From positions 2,480,001 to 2,544,000 of the forward strand of contig NZ_CBDCEO010000013.1 of assembly GCF_965215815.1 (NCBI RefSeq): a stretch of 64,000 nucleotides of DNA. The letters run 5' to 3'. This document shows, in pieces, positions 1-8,556 of the stretch (position 1 is the stretch's first letter; each line of letters starts with the position of its first letter). This DNA comes from Poriferisodalis sp965215815. GTDB lineage: Bacteria > Actinomycetota > Acidimicrobiia > Acidimicrobiales > Poriferisodalaceae. The notes under the pieces were generated by a model. It saw only the letters and a program-made list of their open reading frames with translations, was not told the origin of the DNA and did no database searches. Both the position numbers and the translations under genes were made by a program.

Positions 1-2
1 TG

Positions 3-1703
3 CTGGACAGCCAGCCCACCGCCGATGTGACCGTGACCGTCAACGACCCCACCGACAACGCCGAGGTGACTGCGGACCCGGCCGGTCTGACGTTCTCGTC
101 GAGCGACTGGGGCTCGCCGAAGACGGTGGTGGTGAACGCCGCGCAGGACGCCGATTCGAGCGACGACACAGCCACCGTGACCCACACTGTCACCTCCACC
201 GACACCAGCTACAGCGGCGCCCCAGTTCGCAGCGTGCTGGTGCGGGTGGCCGACGACGACGTGGTGCCGGTGGCGGTGACCTTCGGGCAGGCGTCCTACA
301 CCGTTGTTGAGGGCGGCACTGTTGAGGTTGCTGTCAACCTGAGCGTGGACCCGCAGCGCACGGTGGTCATTCCGGTGACGGCGACGAACCGGGGCGGGGC
401 GGATGCCGCCGATTATTCGGGCGTCCCGGCGAGCGTGACGTTCGCCAGTGGTGAGACGTCGAAGACGTTCACGTTCTCTGCGACGCAGGACAGCGTGGTC
501 GACAGCGGGGAGAGCGTGGGGCTCGCCTTCGGGACGCTGCCCAGCGGGGTGAACGCGGGGCCGACGGTCGAAGTCACCGTCAGCATCACCGATAGCGGCA
601 GTGGCAGCGGCAGTGGTGGTGGCGGGACCAGCGGTGGCGGCGGCAGTAGCGGTGGCGGTGGCCGTGGCGGCGGTGGCGGGAGCAGTGGCGGCACGACAGG
701 CCGCGACCCGAATCTGGTCGAGGGCCCGAAGACCACGCGCACGGTGGCGGAGAACATGGAACCGGGGACTGCGGTGGGTGCTCCGGTGGCGGCGAATGAT
801 CCCGACGGCGGGAGGCTGAGCTACTACCTCGCCGACACCGGTCCAGACGCCGAGTCGTTCACGATCGAAGAGGCAACCGGTCAGTTGCGGACCAAGGCCG
901 TGCTGGACTACGAGCAGCAGAGCCTCTACAGCGTGTTGGTGGTCGTGGTTGACCCCGAGGGGAAAGCCGACACCATCAGGGTCGCCGTCGAGGTCATCGA
1001 CCAGGAGTCCGAGGGCCCGTACCTGGTCGAGGGCGCGCAGACCACCCGCACCGTGGCCGAGAACAAGAAGCCGGGGACTGCGGTGGGCGACCCGGTCGCG
1101 GCCAGGGACCCCGACGGCGGCAAGCTCACCTACTACCTCACCTCCACCGGCCCAGACCAGGAGTCGTTCACGATCGATGCCAGGACCGGCCAGTTGCGGA
1201 CCAAGGTGCGGCTGGACTACGAGCAGCAGAGCCTCTACAACGTGTTGGTGCTCGTGCTTGGCGCCGACGGGGAGACCGACGCCATCAAGGTCGCTATCGA
1301 GGTGACCGACCAGGAGTCCGATGCCCCGTACCTCGTCGAGGGCACCGAGACCAGGCGCAGGGTGTCCGAGAACCGCAGACCAGGGACTGCGGTGGGCACT
1401 CCGCTGAAGGCGACCGACCCGCACGGCGGGAAGCTGAGCTACTACCTCGCCGACACCGGCCGTGACCGGGGGTCGTTCACGATCGACGAGCAGACCGGCC
1501 AGTTGCGGACCGGGGTCGTGCTGGACTACGAGCAGCAGCGCCTCTACCACGTCGTGGTGCTCGTGCTTGGCAGCGACGGGGGAGCCGACGCCATCACGGT
1601 CGCCATCGAGGTGATCGACCAAGCGTCCGAGCCAACGCCTCGAAGGCCGACCGTGCCCAAGCCGGAGCCTCTGCTGCCCACATGGCCCGTGCCCGTGCTG
1701 TAG
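3..1703 (+). CDS. Surface/adhesion protein with Calx-beta-like and cadherin-like repeats (5' end cut by window)
   Basis: The reading frame is open back to base 3, so the true start lies before the window and the GTG at 27 is only an internal codon. The visible product has an Ig-like stretch, then a Calx-beta-like segment at about residues 80-190 of the part counted from GTG 27. A Gly/Ser linker of about 35 residues follows, then three cadherin-like units of 103 residues. Each unit opens with a LVEG motif, carries a conserved DPDGG or DPHGG and ends with DQxS. A short proline-rich tail has no LPxTG motif or membrane helix, so anchoring is not shown. Such domains normally mediate Ca2+-dependent adhesion at the cell surface; that role is inferred from the fold. 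Stop is TAG at 1701-1703. No neighbour suggests a partner. Confidence 0.8.
   Translation: MDSQPTADVTVTVNDPTDNAEVTADPAGLTFSSSDWGSPKTVVVNAAQDADSSDDTATVTHTVTSTDTSYSGAPVRSVLVRVADDDVVPVAVTFGQASYTVVEGGTVEVAVNLSVDPQRTVVIPVTATNRGGADAADYSGVPASVTFASGETSKTFTFSATQDSVVDSGESVGLAFGTLPSGVNAGPTVEVTVSITDSGSGSGSGGGGTSGGGGSSGGGGRGGGGGSSGGTTGRDPNLVEGPKTTRTVAENMEPGTAVGAPVAANDPDGGRLSYYLADTGPDAESFTIEEATGQLRTKAVLDYEQQSLYSVLVVVVDPEGKADTIRVAVEVIDQESEGPYLVEGAQTTRTVAENKKPGTAVGDPVAARDPDGGKLTYYLTSTGPDQESFTIDARTGQLRTKVRLDYEQQSLYNVLVLVLGADGETDAIKVAIEVTDQESDAPYLVEGTETRRRVSENRRPGTAVGTPLKATDPHGGKLSYYLADTGRDRGSFTIDEQTGQLRTGVVLDYEQQRLYHVVVLVLGSDGGADAITVAIEVIDQASEPTPRRPTVPKPEPLLPTWPVPVL
714..1640 (+). repeat. Three tandem 309-bp coding repeats
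   Basis: Units begin at 714, 1023 and 1332, exactly 309 bp apart, and encode the three cadherin-like modules of the surface protein. Long stretches, such as those encoding LDYEQQ and TGQLRT, are almost identical at DNA level. This suggests recent duplication or gene conversion. The unit number may vary between strains. Confidence 0.85.
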
Positions 1704-1724
1704 CGCGATTCCACCAAAGCTGCA

Positions 1725-2003
1725 TCAGATGATGAAGGGCAGGTTTGGCAGCGGCGATGTGGAGTTGACCAGTTCCACTTTCTTGGCAGCCGTGCGCAGG
1801 CCGTCGGGTGTGCGTCGCAGGCGGTGTGTCGCCCGTGCCGCCCACAGGCGCAGGTGCCCGGCTGCCTGGACTGCGTGCTCGTAGAGCACAAAGTTGCTGC
1901 CGACCTCGAACTCGTCGGCGTGGGCGTCGGCGTCGGTGTCGCCGTCGGTGTCTGCGTCTGCGTCGGCGCTCAGGATCTCGATGTTGGACACGACCCGGCG
2001 CAT
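1725..2003 (-). CDS. Small hypothetical protein with an acidic Asp/Ala repeat
   Basis: A 92-codon minus-strand frame starts at ATG 2003 and lies tail-to-tail with the surface protein gene and head-to-head with the DUF222/HNH gene. The N-terminal third carries an acidic run of alternating Asp with Ala, Thr or Gly, encoded by a degenerate hexamer repeat (about 1918-1968). The rest is basic and ends in a hydrophobic NLPFII. I recognise no family. The amino-acid composition favours real coding, but the repeat alone could keep a frame open, so confidence is moderate. With this gene, the 1704-2114 interval holds nothing else I can identify. Confidence 0.42.
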   Translation of the reverse strand: MRRVVSNIEILSADADADTDGDTDADAHADEFEVGSNFVLYEHAVQAAGHLRLWAARATHRLRRTPDGLRTAAKKVELVNSTSPLPNLPFII

Positions 2004-2114
2004 CGACGACGGTGGATCCTGCGCGTGGTGAACGCCGGTTGCCAACCGCCGGATGCGGGCGCCGAGAGTTGGCCAGGAGTTTTGATGTAACACCGTGTGT
2101 TTACAGTGCTTGTC

Positions 2115-3950
2115 ATGAAGCGAACGGAAATTCGGAGCGATCCCGCAGGCGGGATGCTGGGGGAGTCGATGCCGGCGAGCGGCCCCGCCGGGCCACCGGC
2201 GCCGATGCTGTCGCCGCCTGCTGGGCCGACGGCACCCGTCGGGAGCGAGCCGGTCGGGACCGTGTGCGGGCCGCCGAGCGAGCCGGTAGGGACTGGGCCG
2301 GTCGGGACTGGACCGGTCTCGTTGGCCGATCCGCCAAGCGGCCTCCACGGGTCCCCGGCGCCGGTGCTGTCGCCGTCTGCTGGGCCGACGGTGCCGGTTG
2401 GGAGCGAGCCGGTCGGGACCGTGTGCGGACCGCGGAGCGAGCCGGTAGGGGCTGGGCCGGGTTCGTCGGTGGGGTCGGTGTTGTCGGTGCTGCGGGGGGC
2501 TCGTCGTGCTGTGTCTGAGGCGGCGCGGGTGCCGCTGGGAGGTGCTGGGGCCGACACGCTCACCCAGTTCGTGGCCGAGGCAGCACGGCTGGGCTCGGCG
2601 GCTCAGGCATTGCTGTTGGCCGCGACCGCAGCGTTGGAGGCCGACCGGGAGGGATCAGGCCGCACGGCGCTGCGCGAGCACGCCCGGTTGAGCGCCCGCA
2701 GCGCCAAGCGCACCGCCCAGACCAGCGATCAGGTCGCCCAGATGCCCAACACTGCACGCGGCCTCGCCACAGGAGCGCTCACAGCCGAGCATGCCGAGGT
2801 GCTCGCCGACGCCGCCCGCCACACCAGCCCCGAAGCGGTCGACACCGCTGTTGAGCTGCTCGAGGCCGCCGCGGTGGTCCCGCCCGAGGTGCTGCGCCGC
2901 GACGCGCGCGACTTCGCGGCCCGCCATGACCCTGACACGGTGCGCTCGGTGCTGGACCGTCAGCGCCGCCAGCGCAGCGCCGCGCTGTTCATCGACCACA
3001 GCACCGGCATGGGAGTGCTCAACGCCCGCCTGGACCCGGTCAGCTTCGCGTTGGTCCAACAAGCAGTCGAGAACTACTGCGACGCCCTGTGGCGCGCAGA
3101 CGGCGGACGCGACGGCACACCTGATGAGATCCGCGACAACCCCCAACGCATCGCCGACGCCATCTTCGAGATGCTCGCCGACCGAAACGCCCTCGCCACC
3201 ATCGCCCACCCCGCAGCGCACACCGCCCACACCTCGAACCGCTCCGGCGACACGCCGCACAGCGCCGGCGAGACGCCGCACCGTTGCGATGACACCGAGC
3301 CCGCCGACGACAGCCGCATCGACCATCACGCCCCCAGCGGCCCCGAGCCGGGCTCAGGCCGCCACGACACCGCCGGCGGCGACAGCAACGACACAGTCTG
3401 TGACTGCGCCCCGGGTCGTTCGATCGGGCGGTGGCGGCCCGCTCAGGCACCCAACCAGCTCGTGATCATCGCCGACATCGGCGTCATCGACGGCACCCGA
3501 CCCGACGGGCTGTGCGAAGCCCTCGGCGCAGGACCGGTCCCCCCAGCCATCCTCGACGATCTCTCACCCGACACCCGCATCAGCGGCGCCATCTTCGCCG
3601 GACCCGGACAAGTGCTGTGGCACGGACGCAGCCGCCGCCACGCCAGCACCCCACAACAGCTCGCCATCGCCATACGCGACCGCGGCTGCGTGCTGTGCCG
3701 CAAACCCATGCACCGCTGCGAATACCACCACATCAACGAATGGCACGCCGACAACGGCACCACCGACGAAACCAACCTCGCCGCCCTCTGCGACGACTGC
3801 CACAACACCCTCCACAACAACAACCGGCAACTCCGCCGAGGACCCGCCCCCAACAGATGGACCACCCAACCCCGCCCCCACCCCCCAACAGACCGACCGA
3901 ACACCGCAGCCCGCGGCGATCCTGTGTTGGGGCTGACTTTGTGTCGCTAG
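2115..3950 (+). CDS. DUF222 / HNH endonuclease (13E12 repeat family)
   Basis: The start is placed at ATG 2115 (MKRTEIRSDP); an in-frame GTG at 2097 is possible. The product has a long low-complexity Pro/Gly/Val N-terminus with an internal duplication, a helical DUF222 region at about residues 130-360, a Thr/His/Asp-rich spacer, and a C-terminal HNH module. The module has a CVLC pair, a YHHINEW motif, a CDDC pair and a terminal HN...LH, giving the Zn-binding cysteines and the catalytic histidines. Members are multicopy in actinobacteria and are treated as homing-type or mobile endonucleases of uncertain role. The HNH core looks intact, so it is probably active or recently active. It sits beside transposase debris. 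Confidence 0.85.
   Translation: MKRTEIRSDPAGGMLGESMPASGPAGPPAPMLSPPAGPTAPVGSEPVGTVCGPPSEPVGTGPVGTGPVSLADPPSGLHGSPAPVLSPSAGPTVPVGSEPVGTVCGPRSEPVGAGPGSSVGSVLSVLRGARRAVSEAARVPLGGAGADTLTQFVAEAARLGSAAQALLLAATAALEADREGSGRTALREHARLSARSAKRTAQTSDQVAQMPNTARGLATGALTAEHAEVLADAARHTSPEAVDTAVELLEAAAVVPPEVLRRDARDFAARHDPDTVRSVLDRQRRQRSAALFIDHSTGMGVLNARLDPVSFALVQQAVENYCDALWRADGGRDGTPDEIRDNPQRIADAIFEMLADRNALATIAHPAAHTAHTSNRSGDTPHSAGETPHRCDDTEPADDSRIDHHAPSGPEPGSGRHDTAGGDSNDTVCDCAPGRSIGRWRPAQAPNQLVIIADIGVIDGTRPDGLCEALGAGPVPPAILDDLSPDTRISGAIFAGPGQVLWHGRSRRHASTPQQLAIAIRDRGCVLCRKPMHRCEYHHINEWHADNGTTDETNLAALCDDCHNTLHNNNRQLRRGPAPNRWTTQPRPHPPTDRPNTAARGDPVLGLTLCR
2201..2463 (+). repeat. Imperfect direct repeat, about 103 bp, copies 159 bp apart
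   Basis: Copy 1 starts at 2201 and copy 2 at 2360 inside the 5' part of the DUF222/HNH gene. Both encode a segment containing VGSEPVGTVCGP. The 159-bp offset is 53 codons, so the frame is kept. It looks like an internal duplication extending the low-complexity N-terminus. Confidence 0.75.
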
Positions 3951-4004
3951 TGGTGGTTGGTTTCAGCCAGCATGGGAGGGTTCTCGGCCGAGCTTTGAGG
4001 AGTC

Positions 4005-4130
4005 GTGTTGAGTACCGAGCCTGGTGTGAAGAGGAAGCGGTTCTTGGCGCCGCAGGAGAAGTACGAGATCTGGATGCAGCTCGTGCGTGGGGGGACCACG
4101 GTGAGCGAGGCGGCCGCGACCTGCAAGTAG
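4005..4130 (+). pseudogene. N-terminal fragment of a transposase (HTH part)
   Basis: A 41-codon frame follows a GAGGAG site (3997-4002) and starts at GTG 4005. It encodes a basic N-terminus and the start of a helix-turn-helix with EKYEIWMQLV, resembling IS3- or IS481-type transposase N-termini. It ends at TAG 4128-4130, where a second, oppositely oriented fragment begins. No catalytic domain is present nearby, so this is a remnant. Confidence 0.6.
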
Positions 4131-4192
4131 ATCTCCCACTTCGTCTCTGCGGACAGCTTCTTCGGTCGACGCCGACCCTCGCTGACAGTCAT
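4120..4192 (-). pseudogene. Second transposase N-terminal fragment, facing the first
   Basis: On the minus strand an ATG at 4192, preceded by a GAAGGAG-type site, starts MTVSEGRRRPKKLSAE followed by KWEIYLQV. This matches the same type of HTH N-terminus as the plus-strand fragment (EKYEIWMQL against TKWEIYLQV). The likeness ends at about 4120-4130, where both fragments meet. The frame then runs on through antisense DNA and is not meaningful. The rest of 3951-4352 shows no other gene. Confidence 0.55.
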
Positions 4193-4352
4193 CTGATGCT
4201 CCTTCACACGTCAGCGAGAACACGATCAGACTTGGTTCATTCCTCGGTGGACCCTCCGCGGCAAACTCAGACGCACAACACAGGGTCACTCGGCACGCTT
4301 AGGACACAGAGTTAGATACAGCCAGATGCAGACGGGCAACGAGGAGCAGGTC

Positions 4353-4778
4353 ATGGCGCAAGCGTTCTCAGTCGAAGAGGTCATTCACAGACCCGCTGCA
4401 CAGGTGTGGGAGGCCCTCACTGATTGGTCGAACGCCCACCAGTGGATGCCCGGAATCGAATCGATGACTGCCGAGGGAGAAACCGCCGAAGGGACGAAGC
4501 TGACATTCCGCGCTCGCGGCGCAGATCGCTCAAGCACCATCGCCCAATGTGACAGTGGTCGGTCCATCGTGCTGCGATCGGTCCAGGGTGGCGTGACGGC
4601 GGACTACGCATACGAAGTCCACGAGCTCGGAGAGGACTCGACTCGAGTCACGCTGGTCGCAAACTGTCAGATCGCGGGGCTGTGGTGGAGTTTGGTTTCG
4701 CCCCTGCTTCGTGTCGCCGTCCGACTCTCCGACGGCAAACAACTCAGCCTCTTGAAGGCCATGGTCGAAGGGGACTAG
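4353..4778 (+). CDS. SRPBCC (polyketide cyclase/START-like) family protein
   Basis: ATG 4353 is chosen because a GAGGAG site lies 6 bases upstream; an ATG at 4326 would add nine residues with no site of its own. The 141-residue product opens with the SRPBCC pattern: a short beta strand, then PAAQVWEALTDWSNAHQWMPG, as 'P-V-W-x-x-x-x-D-W' with a typical WMPG turn. Alternating strands and a C-terminal amphipathic helix (about 110-138) follow, fitting the helix-grip fold that encloses a hydrophobic ligand. The ligand is unknown. No signal peptide is seen. It stands alone between mobile debris and an unknown gene. Confidence 0.75.
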   Translation: MAQAFSVEEVIHRPAAQVWEALTDWSNAHQWMPGIESMTAEGETAEGTKLTFRARGADRSSTIAQCDSGRSIVLRSVQGGVTADYAYEVHELGEDSTRVTLVANCQIAGLWWSLVSPLLRVAVRLSDGKQLSLLKAMVEGD

Positions 4779-4853
4779 TGCTGTCGGGGGGCGACGTCAC
4801 TGACGGAAGCCGGATGGAACAGCACAAAAACGGGGCAAAGTATTGTTTGTCGC

Positions 4854-5678
4854 GTGACATCACAGCCTGAAACGCTCACTCTTGCCGAACTCAAGAGCCT
4901 CCTCGTCGATCCAGCGAGCCGCATCAAACTCCACGACGCCATCAGCGACGAGACGATGCGAACGATCGACGCAATTCAGAACGCCGACTGCGAGGGCTAC
5001 GACGAGTGCCTGCGGGCCTACGAGCATGCCTCTGCCAATCTGATCAAGCTGCTCGTCGCCGGCTCGTACTACTCCGACTGCGCTGACCACGACAAGGCGT
5101 GGGCACACGCTGTCCGCCTGCTGGCCAATCGGATTCCGTACGCCACTTCTGACCACGGGACCGCCATCAACCTGAAGCACCACGTCACGCTGCTGGCGAT
5201 CTACGCAGTCGCCTTCGGCGCCGCCGCTGCCGATCGGATCGACCCCATCGCAAGGATCATCGGGACGGTACGGGCCGAGGAGGACGGCAGAGTCGGGCGA
5301 GTCACCTACCTGGTCAACTGCGATCAGCTCAAGAGACCGGAAGAAGCTCCGATCCAAGCTTCGCTTCGTCTGTGGATGACTCTGCGTTCGATGACCGACG
5401 AGTTCATCCCCAAGACCCAGGAAGACGCCTTGTTCGACGCTGTGCTTGACGAAATCGAGTACTTGCTCGGCGTGACGCACGGACGAGACACAGCAGAGGG
5501 AACCGGCCCGGTGGGGTACGGAGCGATTCAAGTGCTGGCAACCCGCGTTGCACCTGACCGTCTCGTGCGGCGCAATCTGGACACGCTGATCGCGCACGAC
5601 GCCTTTCAGAGCGTCGATGAGTTCTACATCTGCCGCGACCGGTACAACAGGGCGTACGCGGCCGAAGCTCGGGTCTGA
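4854..5678 (+). CDS. Hypothetical protein, 274 residues, mainly helical
   Basis: The start is GTG 4854. A TATTGT hexamer ends seven bases before it, so the message may be leaderless. The product is cytoplasmic, acidic and mostly helical, with a hydrophobic segment around residues 110-125 (LLAIYAVAFGAAAAD) and several conserved-looking Asp/Tyr/Trp positions. I do not recognise the family. A similar small hydrophobic helix occurs in C-terminal domains of some defence-associated proteins, but the likeness is too weak to name it. It is transcribed alone. Confidence 0.7.
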   Translation: MTSQPETLTLAELKSLLVDPASRIKLHDAISDETMRTIDAIQNADCEGYDECLRAYEHASANLIKLLVAGSYYSDCADHDKAWAHAVRLLANRIPYATSDHGTAINLKHHVTLLAIYAVAFGAAAADRIDPIARIIGTVRAEEDGRVGRVTYLVNCDQLKRPEEAPIQASLRLWMTLRSMTDEFIPKTQEDALFDAVLDEIEYLLGVTHGRDTAEGTGPVGYGAIQVLATRVAPDRLVRRNLDTLIAHDAFQSVDEFYICRDRYNRAYAAEARV

Positions 5679-5833
5679 ACTCGGCGCGTCAGAGCGCATC
5701 TTCAGGCCGTCGGCGTCGAAGTCCTGGAGTTGCACCCGATCCCTGAACAGCAGCTCCTTGGCGCTCGCGCCACGCAGGTAGCTGGCGCGGTTCTGTGCCT
5801 CATGGATATTGTCCGTCCGTGGGGGAGGGCGCT

Positions 5834-5959
5834 ATGAATCGATTCCTGTTGAGTCTGTTGGCGGCCGACGCGACCCGGCCGACCGACGGTGACCGTCACG
5901 ACCTGGTCATGGCAGCGGTTGCTGAGCGCGTACAGGGCCAACACTGCGCCGCCGAGTAG
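5834..5959 (+). CDS. Possible 41-residue small protein
   Basis: ATG 5834 is preceded by a very strong purine run (GGGGGAGGG, 5821-5829) at good spacing. The frame encodes MNRFLLSLLAADATRP followed by a polar tail and ends at TAG 5957-5959. No homologue is recognised. The ribosome-binding site is the main evidence. The rest of 5679-6002 holds nothing else I can support. Confidence 0.35.
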   Translation: MNRFLLSLLAADATRPTDGDRHDLVMAAVAERVQGQHCAAE

Positions 5960-6002
5960 GCAGAGGAGGTCCTAGACCTACGAATCGAGCGGAGGTTTCG
6001 GC

Positions 6003-6896
6003 ATGCCACTGGTACAAGGTGACGGAGCAGAGCTGTACGCGGAGGAAGCAGGCACTGGGCATCCCATCGTCTGGTTGCACGAGTTCGCCGCTGACTGCCG
6101 AACGTGGGAGGGTCAGGTTCGACGGTTCAGCCGGAGCCATCGATGTGTCGCCTACAACGCCCGTGGATATCCGCCGTCAGATGTTCCGCAGAGCGATTCG
6201 GCATACACATTCGAGCGCGAACGCGAGGACTTGCGGGCGGTTCTCGACAGCTGTGGAATCGAGCGCGCCCACGTCGTCGGCCTCAGCATGGGTGCCTACA
6301 CGGGGCTGATGTTTGCTTTGCGGTATCCGGAGCGGGTCACGTCCTTGCTGTTTGCCAGTGGCGGATCCGGTGCATTCGGGGATACCCGGGAGGCGTTCTT
6401 GGCTGAGGTCCGCGCGGCCGCCGAGTCGATGATGAGGCACGGAATGGAGTCCGCCGCGGACGGGATCGCCCTTGGCGCCACCCGGGTTCAGCTCCAGAAC
6501 AAGGACCCGAGGGGCTGGGAGGAGTTCAAGCAGTACTTGTCCGAGCATTCGGCGATCGGCTCCGGGCTGACGATGCGCAATTTCCAGGCCGGACGCCCTT
6601 CGCTGTACGACTTCGAAACTGAGCTGCGCCAGCTCGACGTCCCCGTTCTGTTGGCCGTCGGCGATGAGGACGACCCGGTCATCGAGACGAACATCTTCCT
6701 CAAGAGGGTTCTGCCGCGGGCGGGCCTGTGGATCTGCCCACGTACTGGCCATGGGATCAACCTCGAGGAGCCCGGCGCGTTCAACCAGATGGCAGCGGAC
6801 TTCTTCAGCGCGGTGGAGGCAGGGCGTTGGACACGCCGCGATCCACGCGCCGATCCCGCTCATTCGATGCTCGGTGGCGCCCAACCAAGGACCTGA
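6003..6896 (+). CDS. Alpha/beta hydrolase
   Basis: ATG 6003 follows a GGAGG site. The product has a full alpha/beta-hydrolase pattern: HExAADCRTWE oxyanion region near residue 26, nucleophile elbow GLSMGA with Ser at about 95, a late acidic residue in GDEDDP, and a catalytic His in TGHGINLEEP. Length (297 aa, including an extra polar tail of about 25 residues) is normal. The family includes esterases, lactonases and haloperoxidase-like enzymes, and the substrate cannot be read from sequence. The gene is convergent with the PPOX-type gene downstream. Confidence 0.88.
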   Translation: MPLVQGDGAELYAEEAGTGHPIVWLHEFAADCRTWEGQVRRFSRSHRCVAYNARGYPPSDVPQSDSAYTFEREREDLRAVLDSCGIERAHVVGLSMGAYTGLMFALRYPERVTSLLFASGGSGAFGDTREAFLAEVRAAAESMMRHGMESAADGIALGATRVQLQNKDPRGWEEFKQYLSEHSAIGSGLTMRNFQAGRPSLYDFETELRQLDVPVLLAVGDEDDPVIETNIFLKRVLPRAGLWICPRTGHGINLEEPGAFNQMAADFFSAVEAGRWTRRDPRADPAHSMLGGAQPRT

Positions 6897-7000
6897 GCGG
6901 GATCAGCATTCCGCCAAGGTTCGGAACGCCTCGAGACTCAGCGGGCTTGGAGGCACCGCCGACGACAAGAGCGGGTCAGATGTCCTCGGGCAGGTCAGTC

Positions 7001-7426
7001 TCAGTCGGCGACGCCGTCGATGCCGACGATGCTGGTCGGGCGCAGGCGCACCAGGCATTCGCCGGGGCCCGAGTTCCGCTCGCCGAACGATTCGGCCTGA
7101 TCCACGCCCATGTAGCGAGCACCAGCGAGAGTGGACACACGCCGTAGCTCCTCAAGGTCTCGGGAGATCTCGACGACTCCGTCCACTTTCACGAACGCGT
7201 ACGGCGGCGCTTCGGTGTCGACGACCAGCGAGACGCGCGGTTCGCGCGCCATGGCCAGGGCCTTGCCGCTGCGGGTGCCAGTTACGAAGAGCAGCTCGCC
7301 GTCCTCCACGATGAACCAGACAGGCGCTACATGGGGGCGACCGTCGGCTGCGACCCACGCGAGCTTGCCCGTCCGTAAGCCGTCACTCAGAAATTCCAGC
7401 GCCTCGGAGGTGCTCATGGGGCGCAT
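7001..7426 (-). CDS. PPOX-class (pyridoxamine 5'-phosphate oxidase-like) flavin/F420-binding protein
   Basis: ATG 7426 is preceded by AAGGGAAA; an ATG at 7417 is an alternative. The 141-residue product shows the split beta-barrel pattern: GKLAWVAADGRPHVAPVWF near residues 16-34, LLFVTGTRSGKA, then PRVSLVVD and a KVDGVVEISRD strand. This is typical of actinobacterial PPOX proteins that bind F420 or FMN. Whether it is a reductase or only a cofactor-binding protein is not clear. Its promoter must lie in about 7427-7510, next to the first copy of a 42-bp repeat. Confidence 0.82.
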   Translation of the reverse strand: MRPMSTSEALEFLSDGLRTGKLAWVAADGRPHVAPVWFIVEDGELLFVTGTRSGKALAMAREPRVSLVVDTEAPPYAFVKVDGVVEISRDLEELRRVSTLAGARYMGVDQAESFGERNSGPGECLVRLRPTSIVGIDGVAD

Positions 7427-7512
7427 GGTGTTTCCCTTCGTGCAGCGAAACGGGTTGATAGTTCGCCGGTAGTCATTCTCGCTGATCACAGCCTTCTTTG
7501 CGACTGTCAGAA

Positions 7513-7554
7513 TTGAGGCTCCACATCCAGAAGGGTGGGTTCTTCACACTTGCG
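7513..7554 (+). repeat. 42-bp direct repeat, left copy
   Basis: This 42-bp segment starts TTGAGGCTCCACAT and contains GGGTGGGT. It matches 11054-11095 at 34 of 42 positions in the same orientation. The two copies bracket the restriction-modification, nuclease and toxin-antitoxin genes. Confidence 0.65.
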
Positions 7555-7624
7555 GTGAGCCTCGCCCACGTACGTGTCACAGAGGTCGCTGTTGGTGTCA
7601 CTGGGGGTCACTACTGTCGGCCAT

Positions 7625-8554
7625 GTGACAGGCGACGACACTCCGGGCGCAGTCCCAGCTGCCCCCCGTGATCCCGATATCGCATTGGCGCGCCTAGTCG
7701 AGGAAGGAGTCGTGTGGGGCGATGCTGCCGATTGGCTCGTGTGCCTTCCGGCTGGATCCGTCGATCTCTTCTTCACCTCGCCCCCCTACGCGAACGCACG
7801 GCGCTATTCCGAGATTCATCCGGATCACTATGTGGAGTGGTTCGTCCCGTTTGCTGAAGCGATGCTGAACGCGACCGCGGAATCCGGCTCGTTCGTGCTC
7901 AACATCAAGAACCGCGTGGCTGCGAGCGGGGCGCTCAGAGGTCAGCGGCATCCGTACGTCTACGAGTTGGTGCTCGAGCTTCAGCGGATGGGCTGGCGCT
8001 GGCTCGAGACCTACATCTGGTCGAAGCCAAACGCGATTCCGGGGCGGTTCGGGCCGCGAACGAAGGACAGCTTTGAGTACGTGTATCACTTCGCCAAGGG
8101 CAGCCAGCCGTATTTCGACCTCGATGCCATCCGTGTGCCGTACCGGGCGAGCGAGCAAGAAATTGCCCGCCGTCGTCGCGACCAGAACGGCCGGCGAAAC
8201 ACCGAGGCTGGGTTCGGCCGCGACCGACGGTTCACCTATGACAAGGGCGGCGCCGACCCGGGCAACGTAATTGAGGCCAGCCAGGCGTACAACCAGCACT
8301 GGGGTCCTGCGGGCCAGCACACGGCAGTGATGCCGGAGGGGCTCGCTGCGTTCTTCGTCCGGGCCGCTTGCCCGCATGGGGGCCTCATCGTGGATCCATT
8401 CGCGGGCTCGGGGACCACTGTCGTCGTAGCGCGACGCCATGGCCGTCTCGCAGGCGGGGTCGAGCTGCACCGCGAGTACGTCGAGGTGTCGGCGCAGCGC
8501 GTCGCGAGCGATCAATGCGAGTCTGAGCCGGGCGAACTGCGGCTCGCGGTTTGA
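7625..8554 (+). CDS. Type II DNA methyltransferase, beta class (N4-cytosine or N6-adenine)
   Basis: The catalytic motif IV, TSPPY, comes early (about residue 53 from GTG 7625) and the AdoMet motif DPFAGSGTT comes late (about residue 265). This order defines beta-class amino-methyltransferases; SPPY favours N4-cytosine but N6-adenine is possible. The GTG at 7625 is preferred because the upstream stretch to GTG 7574 is not protein-like; a TACTGT hexamer at 7612-7617 would suit a leaderless message. The endonuclease gene starts 2 bp after the stop, so the two form a restriction-modification operon. The recognition site is unknown. Confidence 0.88.
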   Translation: MTGDDTPGAVPAAPRDPDIALARLVEEGVVWGDAADWLVCLPAGSVDLFFTSPPYANARRYSEIHPDHYVEWFVPFAEAMLNATAESGSFVLNIKNRVAASGALRGQRHPYVYELVLELQRMGWRWLETYIWSKPNAIPGRFGPRTKDSFEYVYHFAKGSQPYFDLDAIRVPYRASEQEIARRRRDQNGRRNTEAGFGRDRRFTYDKGGADPGNVIEASQAYNQHWGPAGQHTAVMPEGLAAFFVRAACPHGGLIVDPFAGSGTTVVVARRHGRLAGGVELHREYVEVSAQRVASDQCESEPGELRLAV

Positions 8555-8556
8555 GC

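Noticed and set aside
413..757. Minus-strand frame rich in Pro and Leu opposite the Gly/Ser linker
   Set aside because: It mirrors the glycine-linker codons of the surface protein gene; composition is that of an antisense shadow.
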